DNA of 64,000 bases from Azophilus sp965215035 (GTDB lineage: Bacteria > Pseudomonadota > Gammaproteobacteria > Pseudomonadales > Azotimanducaceae). Of the stretch, positions 1 to 8,465 are shown one piece after another. The number at the start of each line of letters is the position of its first letter. Positions within the stretch are counted from its first letter, which is position 1. The stretch is from positions 868,001 to 932,000 of the forward strand of contig OZ244040.1 of NCBI GenBank assembly GCA_965215035.1. Direction: 5' to 3'. The notes beneath the pieces are model-generated. The model worked only from the letters and a program-made list of their open reading frames with translations, made no database searches and was not told the origin of the DNA. Position numbers and translations under genes: made by a program.

Positions 1-440
1 GCGGATGACATGTTAACAATTGCGCCACGGCCCCTGGACTTCATGGAAGGAATGACGGCTTGCATGCCCAGCAGCAACCCGACCACATTGACCTCCAGGA
101 CTCGCCGAAACTGACTGGGGTCGGTGTCTGCGACGGTGCCGAAAGCGAGTACTCCGGCATTGTTGACCAGAATGTCGATTTGTTCGTGGGACGCCTGTAC
201 GTCGGCAACGAGTTGCTGCCACTGATCTTGCCGGGTGACATCGAGAGCATAGGATGTCCAGCGTTCGTGATCGGGAAGTTCGGCTAGCGCATCTGTAAGA
301 ATATCCGCGCAAAAGACGTGCCGCACATCCGCCGCGAGAAAGGCTTCCGCGATGGCGCGGCCGATACCGCGCGCGGCACCGGTAACGATGGCAACCTTAC
401 CGTCAAGGGAATAGGGCGAGACGGATGCGGTGCTAGTCAT
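1..440 (-). CDS. SDR-family oxidoreductase, 3' end outside the window
   Basis: This encodes the first 146 residues of a classical short-chain dehydrogenase/reductase; the rest runs off the window. The cofactor motif TGAARGIG lies at residues 20-27 and NNAG at 93-96, on a Rossmann fold. Asp46 at the end of the second beta strand suggests NAD(H) rather than NADP(H). The catalytic Ser-Tyr-Lys is outside the window, so the substrate cannot be judged. The ATG at 440 overlaps the last 8 bases of the upstream flavoprotein gene, so the two are very probably cotranscribed and translationally coupled, which suggests two redox steps of one steroid- or alicyclic-like pathway (inference). Confidence 0.85.
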   Translation of the reverse strand, partial: MTSTASVSPYSLDGKVAIVTGAARGIGRAIAEAFLAADVRHVFCADILTDALAELPDHERWTSYALDVTRQDQWQQLVADVQASHEQIDILVNNAGVLAFGTVADTDPSQFRRVLEVNVVGLLLGMQAVIPSMKSRGRGAIVNMSS

Positions 441-2163
441 GGCGGTTGGCCGGCGGCGGAGATTGCGCCGCATGATGGGCGGCAAGATAACCAAAGGTCA
501 TGGCCGGGCCCAGGGTGGAACCGGCCCCCGGGTAGGTGCGGCCCATAACCGAGGCGCTGGTGTTGCCGATGGCGTAGAGCCCTCTTATCGGCGCACCGCT
601 TTCGTCGAGGGCGCAACCATTTTCATCGGTGCGCACGCCGCCCTTGGTACCGATATCCCCGGGAACAATCTTAACCGCGTAGAAGGGTGGTTTGGTCAAG
701 GGCGCAAGACAGGGATTTGGCTGGTTGCGCGGGTCGCCATAGTAGCGGTCATATCCGTTGACACCGCGATGAAAGTCGGGGTCCTCGCCCTTTTTCGCGA
801 ATTCGTTGAAGCGTGCGAACGTCTGTTCCAGAACCCGCGGCTCGATGTCTATCCGCTCGGCAAGCTCGGCTATGGTTTTGCCCCGTTGCATAATGTCTCG
901 CATGCGCGCCCGTACCCTGCGGTCCATACTCGGCGGCCCCGCCAATAGCGGCCCAACGTTGTATCGGCCGCGGTAGTGGGCGTCGAAAATGAACCAGGAT
1001 GGAATCGACGAACAGGTTTGGGAATGCAACCGCACCATCTCGCCACCGGCCATATGATAAGAGGCGGATTCGTTCATGTAACGCACGCCCTGCTGGTTGA
1101 CGATCATACAACCGGGTAGCGCGCGTTCCACAAACAGGGGCCGGGCCCGGTCCTCGTCACCTAAGCGCATGGTCGGTGCCCACCAGGCGCTGTCCATGAA
1201 CTCCAGCTTCGCTCCCACACGGTGCGCGGCCGCTATCGCATCACCGGTGTTGTTGGCCTGGGATCCGCTCCATTGGGCCGAGGTGGGCGCGCCCGCGTTC
1301 GAAAAATGCGCCTCGCGCATACTCTGATTGCGTTCGAAGCCGCCGGCGCCGAGCACAACCCCGCGTGTGGCTCGAATCGTCTGCCGCAGACCGGCGTAGT
1401 TCGCCCGCACACCGGCTATCCGCCCATCTTCGACGATGAGCTCTTCGAGCGCCACGCCGAGCCGCAGGGGTACTTTGCGCTCATTGAGCGCACGACGTAG
1501 CTGGCCCAGCAGGGCGTTTCCCGCGGTCAGGCGCCGGTCTTTGGTCGTTCGATAGCGTTGCGGCAGATCCAGGTAGTAGCGCGCCATCACCTTGAGCAGG
1601 GTCCAGACCCAGCCCGGCCGCCGGGTGATCATTGGCCGTGCCTCGCCGATCGTCCAGTTCACGCGCCCGAATGCCTGGGCGGCTCTGTGCATGGGCTGCA
1701 ATGTCGAGTAGTCGCGCCCGAGCGCCCCCGCGGTAATCGGCAAGGGCTCGTGGGTGCGGTTTTCGTTGGCACCCGGCAGATCCATATGATAGTCGGCGTA
1801 CTGCACGGTGCGGAACCTGGCACCGCAGCTATCTTCCAGGAAATGCAGCATCTTGCCGGCGTTGGCGATATACGCCCGTAGTTTGCCTTCCGGCACATCC
1901 TCCCCGATCAACTCGCGGAGGTAGTTGAACGCGTCTTCCGGAGAATCGTCCACGCCCGCCGCCTTCATATGGCGGGTGCAGGGTACCCACAGCGACCCTC
2001 CGGACGTTGCCGAAGTGCCGCCCCACAGGTGGCCCTTCTCGATAACCAACACTTCCAAACCCAGATGCGCGGCGGTGATGGCCGAAGTGAGTGCGCCGGC
2101 ACCAGAGCCGACGACCAACAGATCGGTTGTCCACGAGGGGTTGTGCAAGGTTCCGAAAGCCAT
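433..2163 (-). CDS. FAD-dependent oxidoreductase, 3-ketosteroid-dehydrogenase / fumarate-reductase flavoprotein type
   Basis: A 576-aa flavoprotein. The FAD dinucleotide motif GSGAGA lies at residues 19-24, with a conserved Glu (VIEKG) at the end of the second strand. The C-terminal GRTYPGAGSTLGPAMTFGY block is typical of the KstD/fumarate reductase superfamily, which dehydrogenates 3-ketosteroids or reduces C=C bonds. The ATG at 2163 was chosen over one 19 codons upstream because the FAD motif then sits at the usual distance from the N-terminus. It is followed by an overlapping SDR gene. The superfamily call is firm; the exact substrate is not. Confidence 0.85.
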   Translation of the reverse strand: MAFGTLHNPSWTTDLLVVGSGAGALTSAITAAHLGLEVLVIEKGHLWGGTSATSGGSLWVPCTRHMKAAGVDDSPEDAFNYLRELIGEDVPEGKLRAYIANAGKMLHFLEDSCGARFRTVQYADYHMDLPGANENRTHEPLPITAGALGRDYSTLQPMHRAAQAFGRVNWTIGEARPMITRRPGWVWTLLKVMARYYLDLPQRYRTTKDRRLTAGNALLGQLRRALNERKVPLRLGVALEELIVEDGRIAGVRANYAGLRQTIRATRGVVLGAGGFERNQSMREAHFSNAGAPTSAQWSGSQANNTGDAIAAAHRVGAKLEFMDSAWWAPTMRLGDEDRARPLFVERALPGCMIVNQQGVRYMNESASYHMAGGEMVRLHSQTCSSIPSWFIFDAHYRGRYNVGPLLAGPPSMDRRVRARMRDIMQRGKTIAELAERIDIEPRVLEQTFARFNEFAKKGEDPDFHRGVNGYDRYYGDPRNQPNPCLAPLTKPPFYAVKIVPGDIGTKGGVRTDENGCALDESGAPIRGLYAIGNTSASVMGRTYPGAGSTLGPAMTFGYLAAHHAAQSPPPANRHD

Positions 2164-2631
2164 CGCGCACCAATTGCGACTTCGAATAGTAATAGGTGGG
2201 CAACATACCACTATGCACAAAAAATGAAAGTAAAACTGCGCAAACCGTTTACCAAGGCCGAATTTGTAACGATATGCACCAGGCAGCGCCTGTTCGGCGG
2301 CGGCGCTACGGCACCTACGGCTAGGGCCGACCCCGCGCTCGGAGTCAAGGGCATTGGCCGTGAGATGCGGCGTCCGCTACGGCGCCTATGGCAGGGATCG
2401 ACCCCGGCAGCTGGGGCCGACCCCGGCGGCTACGGCCGACCCCGGCGGGTGATCCTGAAGGCCGAGCAAACGCGCTTGGTGCCAACCTCCGGTTTGTGGT
2501 CACCAGCCTCCAGCGGACGGACCACTACCTCTACGACCGGACCTACCGCGCCTGCGGCGACATAGAGAACCGGGTGAAAAACGAAACTATTTTCGTTTAG
2601 AATTATCTTCACATTCTAGGATTCCCCCCAA
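2164..2631. other. Intergenic region between divergent genes, with local GC-rich repeats
   Basis: This 468-bp spacer separates the minus-strand flavoprotein gene from the plus-strand TonB receptor and must hold both promoters. About 2300-2450 contains imperfect short repeats built on gccgaccccggc and ctacggc words, with no convincing coding content. Its last 55 bases hold the palindromic element described separately. Confidence 0.6.
2579..2610 (+). promoter_or_regulatory. Palindromic operator-like element upstream of the TonB receptor
   Basis: A perfect inverted repeat AAACGAAA-CTAT-TTTCGTTT (2579-2598) runs into CGTTTAGAATTATCTTC (2594-2610), ending 21 bases before the receptor ATG. A 15/17 match to the second part occurs at 5107-5123, upstream of the imelysin gene. 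It is not a clean Fur consensus. Its position suggests an iron-responsive operator or promoter (inference). Confidence 0.5.
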
Positions 2632-4857
2632 ATGCGAGTCATAGCCCACCACGGCGCTGCGCTAGCCGAATGCCGTCGCCTGCACCGGCCCGGCGCGGTC
2701 TGGCTCGCCCTGTCGATCTGCTTTGCCACGGTGTGCCACGGCGGCGAAAGCCGGATATCGCAACCGGGCGAGGTCGCCGAACTCATCGAGCAGGTTGTGG
2801 TCATCGGTGTGCGGCACACCGTTCCGGGGTCCGGCAGCGTGGTCGGGCGCGAGGAACTCGAACGCTTCGACTATGTCGACCTGAACCAGGTGATGTCCGC
2901 CGTTCCCGGGGTTTATGTGCGTGAAGAGGACGGTTTCGGATTACGCCCCAATATCGGCATCCGCGGCGCCGCGGCAGAGCGCAGCCAGAAAATCACCCTC
3001 ATGGAAGACGGCATTCTGATCGCACCGGCACCCTATTCGGCACCCGCCGCCTACTACGTGCCCAACATCAGTCGCATGCGCGGCGTAGAGGTACTCAAAG
3101 GCCCGTCCGCCATAGAGCACGGACCGCATACCGTGGGCGGCGCGATCAACCTGGTGACCCGGGATGTACCGCTAGACGCGATGTCGGAGCTGGATTTGAG
3201 CCTGGGTACAGATGCATTTTACAAGGCCGCAGCCACCTATGGGGGCCCAATCGGACAGTCGAACTTCGGCATCCTGGCCGAGGGCCTGCGCTATGCGAGC
3301 GATGGCTTCAAGCAACTCGATGGCGGCGGCAACACAGGCTTCATACGCAACGACCTCGGGATCAAGCTGCGCTGGATGCCGACCGGCCGCGTTTCGCAAC
3401 GATTCACCCTGAAGCTCGGCTATGCGGATGAGGATTCCGACGAAACCTACCTCGGCCTGACGGATGCGGATTTCCGCGCCAACCCCAAGCGCCGCTACCA
3501 GGCATCAAGGCTTGCCAGGTTCCAATCGCAACACGTCAACGCACACCTCAACTACGGTGTGACGGCGGGCGACCTGTACTTGAATGCGAAGGCGTACTGG
3601 AACCGCTTCGAGCGCGAATGGAACAAGCTTGACGGCTTTGTGGCCGGTCGCTCGCTGCAATCCATACTCGGCGCACCGCACCGGTTTGCCCGGGAGTATG
3701 ACCTGATTGTAGGCGCCGCGGACTCAATCCCAACGGATGCCCAGACGCTGGACATCACCAGTAACGATCGGGTTTTCACCGCTTGGGGAATTCAGGCCAG
3801 CGCGGTAGCAGGGGGATACACCGGCGGTCTAACACACCAATTGACAGTGGGCGTGCGACTGCACGGCGACGAGGTGGGGCGCAACCATCGGCCACGTGGT
3901 TATCTCATGCAGGGCGGCGCACTCGTTTGGGATAACATCGAGCGGCCCGCAAAGGTGTGGAACCGGGCCGATACCTTGGCGGTCGCCACCTACGCAAGCG
4001 AAGAACTAACGTGGCGAAACCTGAAGTTGACGCTGGGGTTGCGTTACGAGCATATCGATGGCGCGTGGGAGGATCTGCGCCAAAGCGCAGCACGCAAGAA
4101 TAGACAGTCGGTCATCTCGCCGGGCATCGGTTTGTATTGGCAGGTTACGGATTCGCTCGGCCTGCTTGCCGGTGCCTATCGGGGTTTCTCGCCGGCTGGC
4201 CCAGGCGCGGCCGGCGTAGACCCGGAGCGCAGCCTGAATTTCGAATACGGCCTGCGCTTCCAAGCGGCCGCCACGCGCCTGGAGGTGGTCGGGTTCTTTA
4301 GCGACTACGAAAATCTGCTCGGCAGGTGCCGTGTAAGCGACTCCGGGTGTGCTGCCGGCGAGGAGTTCAACGGTGGGCGGGTGGAAGTATTCGGCGCCGA
4401 GGTCTCCGGCTCCTGGACCACCGAGCCAGCACCGGGGTGGGGCCTCGACGCCGACCTGATCTATACCTACACCGACTCCGCCTTCCAAACCGGCTTCCTC
4501 TCTGGTTTTCCCCAATGGGGGCTGGTGCGCGAAGACGACGAACTGCCCTACCTGCCCCGCCACCGCGTCTTTGCCCGGGTCGGTCTCCTCAGGGGTGGCT
4601 GGGAGCTGTCCGCCGCAGTGCGGCACCAGGTGAAAATGCGCGAGGAGCCCGGATTGGGACCAGTCGCGGACGGCCTGCATACCGACGCCTTCACCACCGT
4701 TGATCTGACCGCCAGTTGGCGGGTGGGTAAATCCACCCTGCTGCAACTGGTTGTGGGCAACGTGACGGACACGGCCGCCATCGTCTCGCACCGTCCTTTT
4801 GGCGCCCGGCCGAACCGGCCCCGATGGCTCTCCGCGCGGATACGGCAGACATTTTGA
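2632..4857 (+). CDS. TonB-dependent outer-membrane receptor, FecA-like
   Basis: A 741-aa TonB-dependent receptor. After an N-terminal signal region (hydrophobic about residues 22-35), a plug domain is visible with LNQVMSAVPGVYVREED, IRG and the block VEVLKGPSAIEHG...GGAINLVT. A beta-barrel follows and the protein ends in RQTF, a normal outer-membrane C-terminal Phe. The plug resembles ferric dicitrate (FecA-like) receptors. It probably imports an iron complex with energy from TonB/ExbBD; a TonB-like gene lies at 39086-40039. The next genes encode imelysin proteins, which supports an iron role. No strong ribosome-binding site is visible. Confidence 0.88.
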   Translation: MRVIAHHGAALAECRRLHRPGAVWLALSICFATVCHGGESRISQPGEVAELIEQVVVIGVRHTVPGSGSVVGREELERFDYVDLNQVMSAVPGVYVREEDGFGLRPNIGIRGAAAERSQKITLMEDGILIAPAPYSAPAAYYVPNISRMRGVEVLKGPSAIEHGPHTVGGAINLVTRDVPLDAMSELDLSLGTDAFYKAAATYGGPIGQSNFGILAEGLRYASDGFKQLDGGGNTGFIRNDLGIKLRWMPTGRVSQRFTLKLGYADEDSDETYLGLTDADFRANPKRRYQASRLARFQSQHVNAHLNYGVTAGDLYLNAKAYWNRFEREWNKLDGFVAGRSLQSILGAPHRFAREYDLIVGAADSIPTDAQTLDITSNDRVFTAWGIQASAVAGGYTGGLTHQLTVGVRLHGDEVGRNHRPRGYLMQGGALVWDNIERPAKVWNRADTLAVATYASEELTWRNLKLTLGLRYEHIDGAWEDLRQSAARKNRQSVISPGIGLYWQVTDSLGLLAGAYRGFSPAGPGAAGVDPERSLNFEYGLRFQAAATRLEVVGFFSDYENLLGRCRVSDSGCAAGEEFNGGRVEVFGAEVSGSWTTEPAPGWGLDADLIYTYTDSAFQTGFLSGFPQWGLVREDDELPYLPRHRVFARVGLLRGGWELSAAVRHQVKMREEPGLGPVADGLHTDAFTTVDLTASWRVGKSTLLQLVVGNVTDTAAIVSHRPFGARPNRPRWLSARIRQTF

Positions 4858-5209
4858 CCGTTGTTGTAGTGATCGAACCCCCGATAACCTGGAATCAGTG
4901 GCCGCGGGGTGCGCCCACAAACGCCCACCCACTTTGTTGTCGGCCCTTGACGTGCACCGGATACACCCGCGAGGCACCCAATCGCATATCGAGATACGTT
5001 GCGGACCGCGACGGAGCCCTAGGCCCGGGCACACCAGGGGCACGCTTCACGCAAGAATAGATGGGCATTTGTAAGCACATATAAAAAAACGAATGCAAAC
5101 AGTTTGCGTTTAGATTTATTTTCCCGTAACGTCCGCCCCCTCAGTGCTTTGTGGAATCGGTCGTCCACAGTTTCGGCCGTTGGAAGACGCAAATTATCGG
5201 GAGGATCCG
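4858..5209. other. Intergenic promoter region, no gene seen
   Basis: A 352-bp gap after the receptor. I see no supported reading frame. The 3' part carries an AT-rich palindromic element (5087-5123) and a Shine-Dalgarno-like gggagga at about 5199-5205. Confidence 0.6.
5087..5123 (+). promoter_or_regulatory. Second copy of the palindromic operator-like element
   Basis: GCAAAC-A-GTTTGC is a perfect 13-bp palindrome (5095-5107) nested inside AAACG...CGTTT arms (5087-5111). It runs into CGTTTAGATTTATTTTC, which matches 15 of 17 bases at 2594-2610. It lies 86 bases before the imelysin ATG. Confidence 0.5.
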
Positions 5210-6649
5210 ATGTCTGTTTGGAATTACCGTCTGCTACTGCCCTTTGTTCTAGCTGCCCTACTCAGTGCCTGTGAAGGCGATGACGGTGCCACCGGCCCGG
5301 CGGGTCCGGCGGGTGCCGCGGGGGCGGCGGGCGACCCGGGTCCCGCAGGCGACCCGGGCGATCCCGGCGAACCCGGCACGCCAGCCGCCGCCGTAACCCG
5401 CGACGATGTGCTACGCACCAACGCCAACATTGCGTATCTAGCGTACGGCGATTCACTGGTGGCGGCATTGGAGTTGCGCACGGCCCTCGAGGAACTCGTC
5501 AACGACCCCGCCGAGGCGAACTTGGCAGCCGCCAAGGCGGCTTGGCTTGCGGCTCGCGAACCCTACGGTCAAACCGAAGTCTACCGCTTTCGCGCCGGCC
5601 CAATCGATGCGCTCCTTGACGACGGTTCGCTCGGCGAAGATGGCGACGGGCCGGAGGGGGCAATCAATGCCTGGCCGCTCGGCGAGAGCCTGATCGACTA
5701 TGTCGCCAACAACGTGGACGGCGACCCGGGCCCCGAAATTCCCTCCAGCGTGGCGGGCATCGCCGGCAACATCATCGCCGATACGGCAGGTTTCCCAACC
5801 ATCGACGCCGAAGTAATCCGCGCCAACTTTGAACTCGGTGGGGACGAACGCAATGTTTCCAGCGGTTACCACGCTATCGAGTTCCTGCTTTGGGGCCAGG
5901 ATCTGAATGCGGACGGCAGCGGCGGCGGCACCCGGGACGCCACGCCCGGCAACCGGCCGGTAACCGACTACGGCCTAACCGGCGACACCTGCACAAGCGG
6001 CACCAATCCGGCCACCGAAGAGACCTGTGCGCGGCGGGGCACCTACCTGCTGGCGGCGGCGGACCTGCTGATTGAAGATCTAACTCGGGTGCGGGATGCC
6101 TGGAATCCGAACGGCACAGATAACCACTATGCCAACTTCGTCGGCGGTGGCGATGCATCCCTCGCCCTCATACTGGAGGGCATGGGCCGCATGGGATTCG
6201 GCGAACTGGCCGGCGAACGCATGAACATCGCCCTGTTGACCAACAGCCAGGAAGATGAACACTCCTGCTTCTCGGACAACACGCACCGCGACATCTACCT
6301 GAACGCCAAAGGCATCGAGAATGCCTTCATGGGCGACTACACCGGCATCAATGGCGATACGCATAGCGGCGCGGGTATCGACGACCTGCTGACCTCGGAA
6401 GCCATGCCGGACCTCGCCAACGAGATGCGCGCGGCGCTCGAAGACACCATGGCCAAGGTCGGCGTCATCGATCAGCTCGCAAGGGCCGGGACACCCTTCG
6501 ACAACCAGATTCAGATGGGCATCAACGAGCCCAACGTCAGCGGCGCCATCCGCGCATTGTCTGCCCAGACAGAGATCCTGGAGCAGGTTATTACGGGGCT
6601 GAACGTGACGACCGGCGACCTGCGCCAGGACACTGAAGAAGACATCTAG
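5210..6649 (+). CDS. Imelysin-family (M75-like) lipoprotein with collagen-like stalk
   Basis: A 479-aa lipoprotein. The signal peptide ends in the lipobox LLSAC (Cys21). About 35 residues of Gly-X-Y collagen-like repeats follow (GPAGPAGAAG, GDPGEPG), then a full imelysin domain with the diagnostic GYHAIEFLLWGQ (GxHxxE) motif. Imelysins are periplasmic or surface helical proteins found in iron-regulated operons, and their exact activity is not settled. ATG 5210 was chosen because it follows gggagga and begins the signal peptide directly. It heads an imelysin - DUF1111 - DUF1111 - imelysin - DUF1513 run. Confidence 0.88.
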   Translation: MSVWNYRLLLPFVLAALLSACEGDDGATGPAGPAGAAGAAGDPGPAGDPGDPGEPGTPAAAVTRDDVLRTNANIAYLAYGDSLVAALELRTALEELVNDPAEANLAAAKAAWLAAREPYGQTEVYRFRAGPIDALLDDGSLGEDGDGPEGAINAWPLGESLIDYVANNVDGDPGPEIPSSVAGIAGNIIADTAGFPTIDAEVIRANFELGGDERNVSSGYHAIEFLLWGQDLNADGSGGGTRDATPGNRPVTDYGLTGDTCTSGTNPATEETCARRGTYLLAAADLLIEDLTRVRDAWNPNGTDNHYANFVGGGDASLALILEGMGRMGFGELAGERMNIALLTNSQEDEHSCFSDNTHRDIYLNAKGIENAFMGDYTGINGDTHSGAGIDDLLTSEAMPDLANEMRAALEDTMAKVGVIDQLARAGTPFDNQIQMGINEPNVSGAIRALSAQTEILEQVITGLNVTTGDLRQDTEEDI

Positions 6650-6728
6650 GAAATTGCCGAACAACAACTCTGGTGCTTTGCGATAGTACCGGTACCTGTT
6701 ACGGGATTCGTGGAGAGTGCGTGGAACA

Positions 6729-6827
6729 AGGGCTGTTTTTATGCGAGGGGTGCCCCCTCGCGCTCCCCGGCTGAGGGCTCTCTCATGCGAGGGGCAGGCC
6801 CCTCGCGCTCCCCGGCTGAAGGCTCTC
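6729..6827 (+). repeat. Two tandem palindromic repeat units inside a signal-peptide coding region
   Basis: Two units each carry a GCGAGGGG/CCCCTCGC palindrome followed by cgctccccggctga(g/a)ggctctc. The second begins at 6785. Related units in inverted orientation lie at 8920-8999 inside the next gene. Both units here are read in frame and lengthen the n-region of the lipoprotein signal. Confidence 0.8.
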
Positions 6828-8465
6828 CTATCCCTCTCTATTCTGCTGTCTGGGTGCGGTGGCGGGGGTGGCGGGGAGTCGGCGCAACCACCGCCGCCTA
6901 CCAGTGCGCCGCCGCCTCCCGAACCCCCGGTTGTGATTACTGTTCCCGAGGTGGCGGACAGCGAGCGGCGCCCTGGCGGGGCGGCCTCCACCACCCTGAC
7001 CAACGACGAAGCCTTCGGGCAGAGCCCGGATGCCATTCGCCAGGATTTCTCGGCGGACGCCAACTTCAAGTCCGGCAACCAGGTGTTCCGCAACGATCAC
7101 GAAGGCGAAGGGCCACTGTTGAATGCCCGTACCTGCCAAGGCTGTCATACCAAGGACGGACGCGGCGCCATACCCGCCGACGCTGATACGCCCATGGACT
7201 CCATGTCCATCCGTTTGAGCCTGGGCAACGATGCGGATGACAACGCCGTCCCCGACCCCAACTACGGAGTGCTCCTACAGACCTTCGGCCTGGCTTCGTT
7301 CGGGGGTGGCGGCGTGCATGCGGGCCTCGCCGCTTTCGGCGGCGGTAGCGAAACAGCCATCGGCGAAGGCTTTGCCTACGTTACCTACGAGGCGGTTACG
7401 GGTTCCTACCCGGATGGCGAGGAATATGAACTGCGCAAGCCCATCTATCACGTTCGCGATCTGAGTTATGGCGACTTTGCCGATGGCATCCGCATGTCCG
7501 CCCGGGTGGCGCCGCAACTGATCGGTATGGGGCTGCTTGGTGCCGTTCCCGAGGCGACGCTGCGCGAACTCGCCGACCCGGACGATGCCGATGGTGACGG
7601 GATCAGTGGACGGGTGAACGAGGCCTTGGACCCCACCACTGGGGAACGCACCCTGAGCCGGTTCGGTTACAAGGCATCGACTGCATCGCCGCTACACCAG
7701 GTGGCGGCGGCCTATCGGAACGACATGGGCGTCACCAACCGCTTTGCGGTCGAGGAAGCCTGCGCTAAGGAACAGGAGAGTTGTGCCCGGGCGGCGTCGC
7801 TGGAACCCGACCGTCATCCGGGCCGCGTCGACATCTCCGACCTGGAAATGGCACTGGTCGAGTTCTATGTGCGCCTGCTGGCCGTCCCGGAACGCCGGGG
7901 CTATGACGAGGCGGCGGGCGTCTGGGACGAGGACATCCTGCGCGGACGAACCCTGTTCTTCGAATCGGGGTGCGAGTCGTGCCACCGCTACCGGCTGGAA
8001 ACCGGTACGGCCGCGGGTAGTGTGCTCGGTCAGGTGGAACTCAACACCCTGTTCGAGAATGTCGAGCCCATCGAGGTGCTTTCGGAGCAGGTCATCCACC
8101 CCTATTCCGATTTGCTGCTACACGACATGGGCGGTTCCTGTGAATCCATTCGCCGGGAGACGGCGGGCGGCGATGCTTGCGCACCGGGGCAGAACTGTGT
8201 CTGGACCCAACGTTGCGAGGGCCTTGCGGACGGCCGTCCCGAGCAACTCGCATCGGGCAGCGAATGGCGTACAGCACCGCTGTGGGGCCTTGGCTTGGTC
8301 ACCAGGGTAAATCCCCGCGCCACCTACCTGCACGATGGCCGCGCCCGGAACCTGACGGAAGCGATTCTGTGGCACGGTGGCGAGGCGTCCGCAAGCCGCG
8401 AGCGTTTCATGGAGCTACCCAGCCATGATCGCGCCGCACTGATCGCGTTCCTTGAGTCAATGTGA
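6741..8465 (+). CDS. Di-haem oxidoreductase-like lipoprotein (DUF1111)
   Basis: A 574-aa lipoprotein of the DUF1111 'thiol oxidoreductase' family, related to di-haem cytochrome c peroxidases. Two c-type haem motifs are visible: CQGCH at about residue 131 and CESCH at about 411. The lipobox LLSGC lies near residue 39, followed by a Gly run and a Pro-rich linker. The unusually long n-region is made by two in-frame palindromic repeat units. ATG 6741 lies inside the first unit, so the start is uncertain. It sits between an imelysin gene and a second DUF1111 gene and ends with ATGTGA, next to the following GTG start. It probably transfers electrons in periplasmic iron handling (inference). Confidence 0.85.
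   Translation: MRGVPPRAPRLRALSCEGQAPRAPRLKALLSLSILLSGCGGGGGGESAQPPPPTSAPPPPEPPVVITVPEVADSERRPGGAASTTLTNDEAFGQSPDAIRQDFSADANFKSGNQVFRNDHEGEGPLLNARTCQGCHTKDGRGAIPADADTPMDSMSIRLSLGNDADDNAVPDPNYGVLLQTFGLASFGGGGVHAGLAAFGGGSETAIGEGFAYVTYEAVTGSYPDGEEYELRKPIYHVRDLSYGDFADGIRMSARVAPQLIGMGLLGAVPEATLRELADPDDADGDGISGRVNEALDPTTGERTLSRFGYKASTASPLHQVAAAYRNDMGVTNRFAVEEACAKEQESCARAASLEPDRHPGRVDISDLEMALVEFYVRLLAVPERRGYDEAAGVWDEDILRGRTLFFESGCESCHRYRLETGTAAGSVLGQVELNTLFENVEPIEVLSEQVIHPYSDLLLHDMGGSCESIRRETAGGDACAPGQNCVWTQRCEGLADGRPEQLASGSEWRTAPLWGLGLVTRVNPRATYLHDGRARNLTEAILWHGGEASASRERFMELPSHDRAALIAFLESM

Noticed and set aside
2579..2610. Canonical Fur box
   Set aside because: The palindrome does not match the GATAATGATAATCATTATC consensus well, so only an operator-like element is claimed.
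4006..5043. 345-aa minus-strand frame opposite the TonB receptor
   Set aside because: It is a shadow of a clear receptor gene, with no recognisable domain.
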